Shown here: in pieces, positions 44,561-53,983 of the stretch
Numbering within the stretch: the first letter of the stretch is position 1
Layout: each line of letters starts with the position of its first letter
NCBI RefSeq assembly: GCF_041200025.1
Contig: NZ_CP165628.1
Coordinates: 992,001-1,056,000, forward strand
DNA: 64,000 nucleotides
Reading direction: 5' to 3'
Source: Rouxiella sp. WC2420
Lineage (GTDB): Bacteria > Pseudomonadota > Gammaproteobacteria > Enterobacterales > Enterobacteriaceae
Position numbers and translations under genes: made by a program
The notes under the pieces: model-generated
Seen by the model: only the letters and a program-made list of their open reading frames with translations
What the model was told of the DNA's origin: nothing
Database searches by the model: none

Positions 44561-46859
44561 ACGCCATCGTCAGCTGGCTATCGGCTGGCTGCTAATCTGT
44601 TTGGCGCTGATTGCCACACTGTTTTGGCTGATACCCCGCAGTCAGGTCAACAGCAGCGTGCTGGCATTATTGCCCAAACAGCAACTGGCCGATGTGCCAG
44701 CAGATCTTTCTGCGGCCTTTAGTCAGCGGCTCGACCGCCAGCTGATGTGGTTGGTCAACCCGCCTGAAAATGAGCAGCGAGATGAAGCGCTGAACTGGTG
44801 GTTGAGTCACCTGCGCCAGCTGCCTGCGCTGCAACAGGTCGAAGGCCCGATGGATGACGCCCACCAACAGCAGTGGGGGCAGTTCTTTTATCAGCATCGA
44901 AATGCGATGCTCGATGATGCCACGCGCGCACGATTAATCAGCGGCGCCAGCACTCAGTCTCAGTGGATAATGGGCCAGGTATACTCTGCGTTTGCTGGCG
45001 TTAGTGGCAAGGAATTGGCTAACGATCCGCTGTTATTGGTGCGAGCGTCGCAGATGGCACAGCAGCAAAACAGCGCTGGCATGGCGTTGGATAACGGCTG
45101 GTTAAGAGCCAAAGACAGTAAAGGGCAAAGTTGGTACTTACTTCACGCCGAGCTTCGCGCATCGTCCTACGATTTAACCAGCAGCAAGCAGATTGTTGAC
45201 CAGCTCGAAGAGTTGAAAAAACAGTTTCAGATTAAGTGGCCGGGGGCTGAAGTGCTGGAGCGTGGGACTGTTTTCTACAGCAATTATGCCAGCCAACAGG
45301 CAGAACATGATATTTCAACGCTGGGGCTGGCCTCGGTGATTGGCGTTTTTGCTCTGATTTTATTGATGTTCCGCTCTGTAGTGCCGATGTTTTTGAGCCT
45401 GTTATCGATTGGCATTGGTGCTTTGGCTGGCACGGTAAGCACGCTGTTGGCATTTGGCGAAATCCACGTTATGACGCTGGTGCTCAGTACCAGCATTGTC
45501 GGTATTTCCGCTGATTACACGCTGTATTTTCTGACCGAGCGGCGAGTGCATGGCGCACAGTCCACGCCGTTGGAAAGCCTGAGAAAACTGTTTCCGGCGC
45601 TGTCGATGGCGATGCTGACAACGGTAGTCGCTTATCTGATGCTGCTGATTGCGCCTTTCCCCGGCATGCAGCAGTTGGCAGTGTTTGCCGCCGCAGGTTT
45701 GAGCGCGGCCTGTATTACCGTGATCTGCTGGTATCCGTATCTCTCCAGGCATCTACCGGTCGGCCCAACGCCGAGTATATCGTTGATTCTTGGCTGGTTG
45801 CACGCCTGGCGCAATCTTAAAGCGTTGCGAATCGGGCTGCCGCTCGCGGTACTGATGTTGGCGGTAATTGGCTGGTCGCGACTTCACGCCAACGATGATA
45901 TCGGGCAACTGCAAGCGTTGCCTGCCAAGTTGCTCAAGCAAGAGCGGCAAATCGCCGCGCTGACCGGGCAGTCCAACGACCAGAAATGGTTGGTGGTTTA
46001 CGGCTCAAGCGCAGAGCTGACTTTGCAGCGTGTAGAAGCATTGCAGCCTAAATTAATCATCGCCAAAAAGCAGGGGCTGGTGGCGGGTTATCGTCTGCTA
46101 GGGTTGCCGTCGATGCAGCGACAAAAAGCCGATCTGGCTTTGATAACCGAGCGAGCCCCGCAGGTCGCTGCCGAGCTGCAAAAGGCGGGGATCAGCGTAA
46201 AGACTGCCGATATTGCAGCGCAATGGGTCTCGCCCGGTCAATGGCAGCAAAGTGTGGTGAGTCAAGGCTGGCGACTATTGTGGCTATCTTTGCCAAACGG
46301 GCGCAGCGCAGCGCTGGTGCCGGTCAACGGTGTTACCGACAGCGCCGCCATGCAATCATTGGCGCAATCGCTGCCCGGTGTCGGCTGGATCGATCGTAAA
46401 ACCGAATTTAGCGACCTGTTCGCGCAATACCGCGTGATGCTTTCCTGGCTATTAGCATTGGCCGCCGGTGTTATCGCTGCGATTTACCTGTGGCGCTTTC
46501 GTTGGCCGCACGGGCTGATTTGCTGTATTCCAACGCTATTATCGCTGGCAATGGGTGTCGCGGCGCTGGGTCTGAGCGGGCACAGTTTAAATCTGTTCTC
46601 GCTGCTGGCACTGATTCTGGTATTGGGAATTGGCATCAATTACACCCTGTTCTTTACCAATCCACGGGGAACGCCGACAACCTCGATGTTTGCGATTTTT
46701 ATGGCAGTAGTCACCACCCAGCTAACTTTCGGCATGTTGGTGTTCAGCTCAACGCAGGCGATTAGCAGTTTTGGTATTGTGCTAAGCAGCGGCATATTTA
46801 CCGCTTTTCTACTTTCCCCGCTGACCTTGCCGGTGAAAAAACGAGGAATAAAAAAATGA
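44532..46859 (+). CDS. apeM: MMPL/RND-family lipid exporter
   Basis: The 775-residue protein has the MMPL layout: one N-terminal helix (LAIGWLLICLALIATLFWL), a large periplasmic domain, five helices (about residues 255-400), a second helix and periplasmic domain, and five more helices. It resembles exporters of lipids and xanthomonadin-type pigments. It should extract the APE lipid from the inner membrane for handover to the LolA-like protein. It overlaps apeL at the start and apeN by four bases at the end. Confidence 0.87.
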   Translation: MPRSSIFLPERHRQLAIGWLLICLALIATLFWLIPRSQVNSSVLALLPKQQLADVPADLSAAFSQRLDRQLMWLVNPPENEQRDEALNWWLSHLRQLPALQQVEGPMDDAHQQQWGQFFYQHRNAMLDDATRARLISGASTQSQWIMGQVYSAFAGVSGKELANDPLLLVRASQMAQQQNSAGMALDNGWLRAKDSKGQSWYLLHAELRASSYDLTSSKQIVDQLEELKKQFQIKWPGAEVLERGTVFYSNYASQQAEHDISTLGLASVIGVFALILLMFRSVVPMFLSLLSIGIGALAGTVSTLLAFGEIHVMTLVLSTSIVGISADYTLYFLTERRVHGAQSTPLESLRKLFPALSMAMLTTVVAYLMLLIAPFPGMQQLAVFAAAGLSAACITVICWYPYLSRHLPVGPTPSISLILGWLHAWRNLKALRIGLPLAVLMLAVIGWSRLHANDDIGQLQALPAKLLKQERQIAALTGQSNDQKWLVVYGSSAELTLQRVEALQPKLIIAKKQGLVAGYRLLGLPSMQRQKADLALITERAPQVAAELQKAGISVKTADIAAQWVSPGQWQQSVVSQGWRLLWLSLPNGRSAALVPVNGVTDSAAMQSLAQSLPGVGWIDRKTEFSDLFAQYRVMLSWLLALAAGVIAAIYLWRFRWPHGLICCIPTLLSLAMGVAALGLSGHSLNLFSLLALILVLGIGINYTLFFTNPRGTPTTSMFAIFMAVVTTQLTFGMLVFSSTQAISSFGIVLSSGIFTAFLLSPLTLPVKKRGIKK

Positions 46860-47434
46860 TTAAAGGCAGGTTGCTGTTTTTGATAATCACTCTGCTACTC
46901 GCGGGATGCGCCACGCCTTCTCAACCTGATATGCGCCCGGAGGCTTGGCTAAAGCCTGGCGTGCGGGTGTTGCTGCCAGCGCCACAGCTGAATGAAAAGC
47001 TCGAACAGCAACAGCTGTTGACTGCCACCGTCGACGGGAAGCAGCAATCGATGCTGGTGTTGCTGGTAGCCGACGGACAAACTCTGCAGCTGGCGGGACT
47101 TTCGCCGGTAGGGATCCGCCTGTTTAAAGTGCTCTACGATCAAAACGGCATTCACACCGAGCAGGCGATTAAGATTGCGCAACTGCCGCCTGCCAATCAG
47201 GTACTGGCAGATATCATGCTGAGCTACTGGCCGATAAACCGTTGGCAACCTTTGCTGCCGGTGGGCTGGAAGCTAGTAGATACAGTCGCTCAGCGCACGC
47301 TGTATGACGATAAAGGGCAGATTATTACGCAAATTGATTACCTCGTGCAAAATAGTAGTCGGCAGCCGGTGGCCATTACTCAACATGTGTTCCATTACCA
47401 CATTGCGATTCAAAACGTCGGGGGTGATGCATGA
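46856..47434 (+). CDS. apeN: DUF3261 lipoprotein of the aryl polyene cluster
   Basis: A 192-residue lipoprotein with signal sequence MIKGRLLFLIITLLLAGC and lipobox Cys18, followed by a LolB-like-sized domain (PEAWLKPGVRVLLPAP, LSPVGIRLFKVLYDQNG). With the LolA-like protein encoded two genes upstream it may form a dedicated LolA/LolB-style relay placing APE lipids in the outer membrane. That role is inference from context. It overlaps its neighbours by four bases on each side. Confidence 0.83.
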   Translation: MIKGRLLFLIITLLLAGCATPSQPDMRPEAWLKPGVRVLLPAPQLNEKLEQQQLLTATVDGKQQSMLVLLVADGQTLQLAGLSPVGIRLFKVLYDQNGIHTEQAIKIAQLPPANQVLADIMLSYWPINRWQPLLPVGWKLVDTVAQRTLYDDKGQIITQIDYLVQNSSRQPVAITQHVFHYHIAIQNVGGDA

Positions 47435-48600
47435 TTTATTTCTCCGCCGTCGGCATGGTCAATGCTTTGGGATCACAGCTTGACGAGATCGCTGCAAACC
47501 TTGTCGCCCGGCAATCTCCGGGTATGCAGCAGCAAGATCAATGGCTAACCAGCAAAAAAAACATTTGGCTTGGGCTAGTATCAGGCGCATTGCCGGAAGT
47601 ACCACAAGCTCTTGCGTGTCATCGCAGTCGCAATAATCAGCTGCTGATGGCCGCGCTGCAACAGATACGCCCACAGGTTGAGAGGGCGATCGGAAAATAC
47701 GGCAAAGATCGCGTTGCGGTAGTCCTTGGCACCAGCACCTCTGGTATTGCCGAGGGTGAAGATGCGGTAAAATTTAGCCAGCCAGAGGGCGTTTTCCCAC
47801 ACGAATTTTACTATCAGCAGCAGGAACTGGGCGACCCCTCGCAGTTTCTGAGCAAGCTGCTGGACCTTGGCGGCGTGGCCTATACGCTGTCTACCGCCTG
47901 CTCATCGAGTGCCCGAGCAATCATCAGCGGTCAGCGTTTAATCGAATCTGGATTGGCTGACGTTGCGCTGGTGGGTGGCGCGGATAGCCTGTGTCGCATG
48001 CCAATCAACGGCTTTAACAGCCTCGAAGCATTGTCTGAGGGCCGCTGCACGCCGTTTGCTGCCGACCGGGACGGCATCAATATTGGTGAAGCCGCGGCGC
48101 TTATTCTGCTGACCCGCGAACCTGCTGCGGTGGCGTTACTGGGCGTAGGCGAATCTTCTGATGCCTGGCATATGTCGGCCCCGCATCCGCAGGGAGAAGG
48201 CGCGGAACAGGCGATGCGCATGGCATTGGAACAAGCGGACCTGAGTTCACAGGATGTTGGCTATATTAATCTCCACGGTACCGCGACCGAGCAAAACGAT
48301 CGGGTAGAGGCGCAGGTGATTCAGCGACTATTTGCAGGCGCTACGCCCTGTAGTTCGACTAAACATCTCACCGGACATACTCTGGGAGCCGCCGGAGCGA
48401 CAGAGGCTGCTTTGGGATGGCTTATCCTGGAGCGTGATTTGCCGTTGCCGCCACAGGATTTTTCCATGGCTGAGCTGGATACCAGTTTGGGAGCGTTTGG
48501 CCTGCTTTTACAGCCACAGCGGCTGAAAAAACCGGTAATCCTCTCCAATTCTTTCGCTTTTGGTGGTAATAACGCCAGCATTCTGTTGGGTAAACCGTGA
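47431..48600 (+). CDS. apeO: Beta-ketoacyl-ACP synthase ApeO
   Basis: A complete 389-residue ketosynthase with Cys157 (YTLSTACSSSARA), His282 (LHGTATEQND) and His316 (KHLTGHTLGAAG), the decarboxylating Cys-His-His triad. It should extend the chain with malonyl-ACP and in the studied system pairs with ApeC. The sequence differs strongly from the other ketosynthase at 49810, so the two are specialised. The start overlaps apeN by four bases. Confidence 0.88.
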   Translation: MIYFSAVGMVNALGSQLDEIAANLVARQSPGMQQQDQWLTSKKNIWLGLVSGALPEVPQALACHRSRNNQLLMAALQQIRPQVERAIGKYGKDRVAVVLGTSTSGIAEGEDAVKFSQPEGVFPHEFYYQQQELGDPSQFLSKLLDLGGVAYTLSTACSSSARAIISGQRLIESGLADVALVGGADSLCRMPINGFNSLEALSEGRCTPFAADRDGINIGEAAALILLTREPAAVALLGVGESSDAWHMSAPHPQGEGAEQAMRMALEQADLSSQDVGYINLHGTATEQNDRVEAQVIQRLFAGATPCSSTKHLTGHTLGAAGATEAALGWLILERDLPLPPQDFSMAELDTSLGAFGLLLQPQRLKKPVILSNSFAFGGNNASILLGKP

Positions 48601-49085
48601 TGACTTTTCTGGCCGCAGAACATTATTTACCGCATGAAGCACCGATGGTGATGCTGGAAAATGTCCTCGGTGTCGGCAAAGACTCCGCCTGTTGCGAGGT
48701 AAAAGTCAGCGCCGATGGTTTGTTGGCACCATTTCTTGACCAGCATGGTCAGCTGCCTGTGTGGTTTGCGATTGAATTGATGGCGCAGACGGTAGGCGTG
48801 TGGAATGGATGGCATGCCCAGCAAGAGGGGGGTGAGCCGCAGCTTGGCATGCTTTTGGGCGGACGCGGCATGAGATGCAGCATTGCGGCATTTCCAGCGG
48901 GCAGCTTGTTGGTCATTCACGTCAGCCAGCTGTTAAAGGACGACAAGCTTGCGTGCTTTGAATGCACCATTGCATCCAGAGATAGCCAAACTCAGGTGGA
49001 TACGCAGCTGGTGCAGGCCAGGCTGAACACTTATCAGCCTGAAGCTGAAGAAGCAAAAAGATTATTACAGGGGACAGCCACATGA
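48597..49085 (+). CDS. apeP: Hot-dog dehydratase subunit ApeP
   Basis: The 162-residue protein is a FabA/FabZ-like hot-dog domain: YLPHEAPMVMLENVL, then PFLDQHGQLPVWFAIELMAQ-type helix with Glu60. It lacks the GHFPG His motif, which ApeI has, while keeping the central helix acid, so the two may complete one active site as a heterodimer. Such an ApeI-ApeP complex is reported for APE synthesis. It overlaps apeO and apeQ by four bases each. Confidence 0.84.
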   Translation: MMTFLAAEHYLPHEAPMVMLENVLGVGKDSACCEVKVSADGLLAPFLDQHGQLPVWFAIELMAQTVGVWNGWHAQQEGGEPQLGMLLGGRGMRCSIAAFPAGSLLVIHVSQLLKDDKLACFECTIASRDSQTQVDTQLVQARLNTYQPEAEEAKRLLQGTAT

Positions 49086-49813
49086 CGCGTTCAGTATTGG
49101 TTACCGGTGCCAGCAAGGGCATTGGTCAGGCGATTGCTATTCAACTGGCAAAAGACGGCTTCACCCTGGTGGTGCATTATCATCGCGATTTTGCTGGCGC
49201 AGAGCATACTGCCGAACAGATCCGCCAGGCGGGCGGCAGCGCCAGAACGATCGCTTTCGATATCAGCGATCGTTCGCAGTGTCGGGTGGCGATTGAAGCC
49301 GATATCGCCGCGCACGGTGCTTACTACGGGGTGGTAAATAATGCCGGTATCACTCGCGATGGTGCATTCCCCGCACTCACCGATGAAGATTGGGATGGCG
49401 TGATTCATACCAATCTCGATGGCTTCTATAATGTCCTGCATCCTTGTGTCATGCCGATGATTGGCCTGCGACAGGGCGGAAGAATTATTGCGCTTTCCTC
49501 CGTTTCGGGCATTACCGGTAATCGCGGGCAGGTCAATTACAGCGCCGCCAAGGCAGGCATTATTGGCGCCTGCAAAGCGCTATCGCTGGAACTGGCCAAG
49601 CGCAAGATTACCGTGAACTGTATCGCCCCTGGCCTGATTGATACTGGAATGCTCGACATGCAGCCGCAGGCCGTAGAGGCCGCTATGAGTATCATCCCGT
49701 TGAAACGCATGGGATCTGCAGAGGAAGTCGCCGGTTTGGCCAGCTATTTGATGTCAGACATCGCGGGCTATGTTACCCGACAGGTGATTTCGATTAACGG
49801 CGGTATGGTATGA
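49082..49813 (+). CDS. apeQ: 3-oxoacyl-ACP reductase, FabG family
   Basis: A 243-residue short-chain dehydrogenase with the nucleotide motif TGASKGIGQA (residues 8-17), NNAGI, and the catalytic Ser140, Tyr153 and Lys157 (YSAAKAG). It should reduce each beta-keto group with NADPH before dehydration by ApeI/ApeP. It is unlikely to be the housekeeping fabG, which sits with fabD and acpP elsewhere. Overlaps of four bases join it to apeP and apeR. Confidence 0.88.
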   Translation: MTRSVLVTGASKGIGQAIAIQLAKDGFTLVVHYHRDFAGAEHTAEQIRQAGGSARTIAFDISDRSQCRVAIEADIAAHGAYYGVVNNAGITRDGAFPALTDEDWDGVIHTNLDGFYNVLHPCVMPMIGLRQGGRIIALSSVSGITGNRGQVNYSAAKAGIIGACKALSLELAKRKITVNCIAPGLIDTGMLDMQPQAVEAAMSIIPLKRMGSAEEVAGLASYLMSDIAGYVTRQVISINGGMV

Positions 49814-51042
49814 GTATTCAACGAGTTGTTGTCACCGGAATGAAAGGAATTACCGCCTTCGGCAATAGCTGGGAGTCAATCTCCGCACGCCTGCTCGAAG
49901 GCCGAAATGCGGTGCGCCATATGGATGAGTGGTTGATCTACAAGGGCTTAAATACTCATATCGCCGCGCCCATCGACGATTTTACTCTGCCGGAACACTA
50001 CACCCGTAAACGCATCCGCTCGATGGGCCGCGTATCGCTGCTCTCCACGCGTTCTACTGAATTGGCGCTGGAACAGGCGGGTCTGATTGGTAACCCTATA
50101 CTGACTGGCGGAGAAACGGGAATTGCTTTCGGCTCCTCCACCGGTAGCACTAAACCGGTCAGCGAATTTGCTACCATGCTGACTGAACAGCATACCAATA
50201 ACATCACCGGCACTACTTACGTGCAGATGATGTCACACACTACGGCGGTAAATACCGGGCTATTTTTTGGCTTGAAGGGGCGGGTTATCCCGACTTCCAG
50301 CGCCTGCACCTCGGGCAGTCAGGCCATCGGTTATGCCTATGAGGCTATCCGTCACGGTTATCAGAAGGTGATGATTGCCGGTGGTGCAGAAGAACTTTGT
50401 CCTTCAGAGGCGGCAGTGTTTGATACTTTGTTCGCCACTAGTCAGCAAAACGATACACCCAGTCTTTCACCGCGTCCTTTCGATAAAAAGCGCGACGGAT
50501 TGGTGATTGGCGAAGGGGCCGGCACGCTGATTCTTGAGTCACTGGAACACGCTCAAGCGCGCGGAGCAAAAATTTACGCCGAAATTGTCGGCTTTGCCAC
50601 TAACTGCGATGCAGCGCATATCACTCAGCCGCAGCAGGAAACCATGCAAATTTGTATTGCCAAAGCAATTAATCAGGCCGGGATCTCGCCTGCAGCAATC
50701 GGTTATGTCAATGCCCACGGTACTGCGACCGACCGCGGTGATATTGCCGAAAGTAACGCGACGGCTGCAGTTTTTGGCAGCACGACGCCGATATCCTCAT
50801 TGAAAAGTTACTTTGGTCATACTTTGGGTGCCTGTGGTGCGTTGGAGGCCTGGATGTCGATTGAGATGATGAACGAGGGGCAATTTTTCCCAACGCTTAA
50901 TTTGACCGAGCCGGATCATTTATGCGGCGATCTGGACTACATCATCGGCGAAAATCGTCAAATTGATACGGAATTTATCCAGTCAAATAACTTTGCCTTT
51001 GGCGGCATCAATACTTCGCTTATATTCCGTCGTTGGCCATAA
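49810..51042 (+). CDS. apeR: Beta-ketoacyl-ACP synthase ApeR
   Basis: A full 410-residue FabF-like ketosynthase with Cys166 (TSSACTSGSQA), His303 (NAHGTATDRGD) and His337 (KSYFGHTLGACG). Having two active ketosynthases plus one Cys-less partner is typical of APE clusters. This one may start the chain or handle a particular length, which sequence cannot decide. It is the last biosynthetic gene before the phosphopantetheinyl transferase, 2 bases downstream. Confidence 0.87.
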   Translation: MSIQRVVVTGMKGITAFGNSWESISARLLEGRNAVRHMDEWLIYKGLNTHIAAPIDDFTLPEHYTRKRIRSMGRVSLLSTRSTELALEQAGLIGNPILTGGETGIAFGSSTGSTKPVSEFATMLTEQHTNNITGTTYVQMMSHTTAVNTGLFFGLKGRVIPTSSACTSGSQAIGYAYEAIRHGYQKVMIAGGAEELCPSEAAVFDTLFATSQQNDTPSLSPRPFDKKRDGLVIGEGAGTLILESLEHAQARGAKIYAEIVGFATNCDAAHITQPQQETMQICIAKAINQAGISPAAIGYVNAHGTATDRGDIAESNATAAVFGSTTPISSLKSYFGHTLGACGALEAWMSIEMMNEGQFFPTLNLTEPDHLCGDLDYIIGENRQIDTEFIQSNNFAFGGINTSLIFRRWP

Positions 51043-51044
51043 CG

Positions 51045-51725
51045 ATGAAAACTACACTGGCAACCGGTTTGGTCAGCGAACTTTGTTGTTCAGCGCGTTT
51101 ACCCTCTGCCATATTGGCCGCCGCCAAGAGCTTTAGCCCACAGCGCGCAGCAACTTTTTTGGCAGGCAGGGCGCTGCTCGCCGAGCTTATGTTTACCCTT
51201 TTCAACCAGTCAACGCTGGCTGAAATTGTTATCCAGCCCGGTGGAAAACCCGTTTTTGCCGATCCAGCACAGCCTGAGTTCAGCTTGAGCCACAGTGGCA
51301 ATCGGCTGCTGGTGGCGATCTCTAAGCATGGGGCTGTAGGTTGCGACATCGAGGTTCATCGTGATAGGCCTAACATGCTGCGCTTGGCTCAGGCAGTTTT
51401 TAGCGTGGAAGAACAAAGTTGGTTAAGCCATCAGCCCCAGCCCAAGGAGGCATTCTGGCAGCTCTGGTGCCTGCGTGAAGCCGCATTAAAACAGCAGGGA
51501 TCGGGAATTTGGGCCATGGCTGAGTTGAGTATTAATCCGCAACTGCAGACTTTCTCTTCTTCAGCAACGGGTAGGTTGTTCCATGGTTTACAGGATGGGA
51601 ATTCTTTGGCTCTCGCTTTGCCTGGCGATGTCAAAGAAATTGAGTGCTTGCATTATGATCCCCTGGTAACGCGTTTAGTGGCCGTTCCTGATATCGATTG
51701 GCTGTGCTATCAGCACAAAGAGTAG
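51045..51725 (+). CDS. 4'-phosphopantetheinyl transferase (Sfp/EntD-like), aryl polyene cluster
   Basis: The 226-residue product carries the family motifs GCDIEVHRDRP (Asp101, Glu103 bind Mg) and WCLREAALK (Glu145, Lys149). It should convert the two cluster carrier proteins to their holo forms. ATG at 51045 follows the apeR stop by two bases; a TTG at 51033 overlaps apeR and is less likely. Other APE clusters place this gene at the opposite end, so its position here is worth noting. No terminator with a T run was seen after it. Confidence 0.86.
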   Translation: MKTTLATGLVSELCCSARLPSAILAAAKSFSPQRAATFLAGRALLAELMFTLFNQSTLAEIVIQPGGKPVFADPAQPEFSLSHSGNRLLVAISKHGAVGCDIEVHRDRPNMLRLAQAVFSVEEQSWLSHQPQPKEAFWQLWCLREAALKQQGSGIWAMAELSINPQLQTFSSSATGRLFHGLQDGNSLALALPGDVKEIECLHYDPLVTRLVAVPDIDWLCYQHKE

Positions 51726-51812
51726 TTGCCAGACTGTTGCATATTAATCAAAAGTATTATGCGATTAGGGCTATTTTTATCCATTAACTCCCCGTTCATA
51801 CTCTCGCCATAT

Positions 51813-51831
51813 TGACCCTTTCACGGGGTCA
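51813..51831. promoter_or_regulatory. Small palindrome upstream of dkgB
   Basis: TGACCC and GGGTCA flank seven bases, 34 bases before dkgB. TTGACC overlaps its left arm and could be a -35, but no good -10 follows. It may be an operator; support is weak. Confidence 0.3.
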
Positions 51832-51864
51832 CAGATTATTGACAACAACATTGAGAGAGTAAAA

Positions 51865-52668
51865 ATGAACATACCTGCCTTTGGTCTGGGGACCTTCCGT
51901 TTACAAGATAAAATTGTCAAAGATTCCGTAACTACGGCTTTGGAACTGGGTTATCGCGCTATCGACACTGCACAAATTTATGACAACGAAGCCGCAGTGG
52001 GTGAGGCGATTAGTGAAAGTGGGGTTCCTCGTGAAGATATCTTTATTACCACCAAGATTTGGATTGAAAACCTAACCGCCGATGCGCTGATTGACAGCCT
52101 CAAAATCAGCCTGGGCAAGCTGAAAACCAATTATGTTGACCTTACGCTGATTCACTGGCCGTCGCCGAACAAGGCGGTCAGCGTGGCAGAAACCATGCAG
52201 GCGCTAGCCAAGGCAAAGGCGCTGGGGCTGACTCGCCAGATTGGCATCTCCAACTTTACCGTGGCGCTAATGCAGGAAGCTATCGACGCGGTAGGCGCGG
52301 CAGAAATTGCCACCAACCAAATAGAACTATCGCCGTTCCTGCAGAATAATAAAGTGGTTGAATTCGCGACTCAACACGGCATCGCCATTACTTCTTACAT
52401 GACGCTGGCCTACGGAGAGGCGTTAAAAGAGGCAACTATCATTCAAATCGCAGAGCGTCGTAACGCCACGCCTGCTCAGGTGGTACTGGCCTGGGCGTTG
52501 CAACTGGGGTATGCGGTTATCCCTTCATCGACCAAGCGTGCCAATCTGCAAAGTAATCTTTTGGCACAGGAACTGACGTTGACTGCTGAAGATTTGGCGC
52601 AGATTGCCTTACTGGAGCGCGACGGGCGTTTAGTCAGTCCGCAAGGGTTAGCGCCAGATTGGGACTGA
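51865..52668 (+). CDS. dkgB: 2,5-didehydrogluconate / methylglyoxal aldo-keto reductase DkgB
   Basis: DkgB is an NADPH-dependent aldo-keto reductase acting on 2,5-diketogluconate and small aldehydes such as methylglyoxal. The 267-residue length equals E. coli DkgB. AKR motifs are intact: [16 protein letters not shown] with catalytic Asp and Tyr, FITTKIW with Lys, LTLIHWP with His, and QIGISNF. A GAGAG ribosome site precedes ATG. It restarts the conserved enteric order after the accessory cluster and is convergent with yafC. Confidence 0.95.
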   Translation: MNIPAFGLGTFRLQDKIVKDSVTTALELGYRAIDTAQIYDNEAAVGEAISESGVPREDIFITTKIWIENLTADALIDSLKISLGKLKTNYVDLTLIHWPSPNKAVSVAETMQALAKAKALGLTRQIGISNFTVALMQEAIDAVGAAEIATNQIELSPFLQNNKVVEFATQHGIAITSYMTLAYGEALKEATIIQIAERRNATPAQVVLAWALQLGYAVIPSSTKRANLQSNLLAQELTLTAEDLAQIALLERDGRLVSPQGLAPDWD

Positions 52669-52711
52669 TTTTTTCCTGATTTATTTCTGAGTTTATACGG
52701 TCCATCACTCT

Positions 52712-52740
52712 AAAGCCCTGATCCAGGTTTGGGCTTTTTT
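52712..52740 (+). terminator. Terminator between dkgB and yafC
   Basis: AAAGCCC pairs with GGGCTTT (7 bp, 12-base loop) followed by a T run on the plus strand. Confidence 0.85.
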
Positions 52741-52772
52741 CATGAAATCGGCAGTATCAAGAGAAAGCCTGT

Positions 52773-53657
52773 TTAACTCAGCTTTTCACTCAGGAAATCA
52801 ATAAAGCAGCGAATCCGTGTGCTTACTGACTGATCGCTGTAATACACCGCATGCAGCGGCATAGCTATTCGCATCAGGTCAGGCACCAGCAGCTCGACTA
52901 AATCGCCGTTCACGACGTCCTTGCGAGTCATAAAATCAGACAAACAGGAGATACCATTCCCTGCCAGGCATAGCTGGCGCAACGTTTCGCCGCTGCCAGC
53001 GCTGATAAACGGCGTAATAGTCAGTTGTTGACCGTCGGAACACAGCAGCGGCCATTTATTTAATGCCATAACCTCGTTGAATCCCAAACAACGGTGGTTA
53101 GCCAAATCATCCACACTTTTTGGCGTTCCCCATTTTTGCAGATAGTCAGGGGATGCTAGTACGCTGCGGTAGCTCAGCATCAGTTTACGAGCACGCAGGC
53201 TTGAATCTTCCAGTTCACCGACGCGAATTGCGACATCAACTTTCTGGTCAATCAGATTGATATTGCTCTCGGAAGAATAGAGCGACAGGGTCATTTTGGG
53301 ATAACGTTCAAGGAATTCTGCTACCAGCGGTGAAAGCACATGCAGGATAACCGGGGTTGCGGCATCAATGCGCAACAAACCCTGAGGATCATTACGATGC
53401 TCCAGCAGATCGTTTTCCGCCGCCGACATTTCCTGCAGGATTTTTTGTACTCGCGTGAAGTAACGTTCGCCTTCATGGGTCAGGCTAATTTGCCGGGTTG
53501 TGCGGTTAAGCAACTGGATGCCAAGCTTCTGTTCCAGCCTTTTAATGGTTCGGCTAACGACTGAATTGTCTTGTTCAAGCTGCTCGGCCGCACGGCTGAA
53601 ACTGCCACTTTCCACCACAGTCACAAACACCATCAGCTCTTCTGAGCTTGCTTTCAT
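52773..53657 (-). CDS. yafC: LysR-family transcriptional regulator YafC
   Basis: The protein has an N-terminal winged helix ([20 protein letters not shown], then SRAAEQL recognition region and [17 protein letters not shown]). A periplasmic-binding-like effector domain follows ([26 protein letters not shown]). It aligns with E. coli YafC, which is divergent from yafD and adjacent to dkgB as here. Its effector and targets are unknown. The internal ATG was chosen over an upstream TTG because homologues start MKA-SEEL; the position may be off by a codon. Confidence 0.93.
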   Translation of the reverse strand: MKASSEELMVFVTVVESGSFSRAAEQLEQDNSVVSRTIKRLEQKLGIQLLNRTTRQISLTHEGERYFTRVQKILQEMSAAENDLLEHRNDPQGLLRIDAATPVILHVLSPLVAEFLERYPKMTLSLYSSESNINLIDQKVDVAIRVGELEDSSLRARKLMLSYRSVLASPDYLQKWGTPKSVDDLANHRCLGFNEVMALNKWPLLCSDGQQLTITPFISAGSGETLRQLCLAGNGISCLSDFMTRKDVVNGDLVELLVPDLMRIAMPLHAVYYSDQSVSTRIRCFIDFLSEKLS

Positions 53658-53983
53658 TGTTGCTTCTCCAGCATGAGTAATTATCAACTATGGCTGTTTT
53701 TATCATTTAATCACAAGTTTTCCCAATTCTTATGCTCTGAGTAAAACCTGATAATTGTCTGAATACTGTCCGCATTACTCATATCAGTGCTGATGCGTCG
53801 TCGGATAAATCGGTTTTTTTACCTACAGGATGTATACCAATGTAAACAAATTGGGTCTTACCCAACGGCGGCGTATACTGACAAATACCGCTGAAGGGAA
53901 ATTTTCCGCACAGCAGATTCACGATATTGATATCGCCAGCGTTCGTTTTCAAAAAACAACGCTGGGTAGAATGGGTTAACAGT

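Noticed and set aside
51726-51864. Possible attachment-site repeat of the tRNA-Asp 3' end at the far border of the APE cluster
   Set aside because: No copy of the tRNA 3' segment (GGTTCGAGCCCCGTCC) is present in this spacer, and no integrase gene lies in the block.
52773-53687. YafC as a regulator dedicated to the APE cluster
   Set aside because: It is convergent with dkgB, lies beyond it, and has the same place in E. coli K-12, which lacks an APE cluster there.
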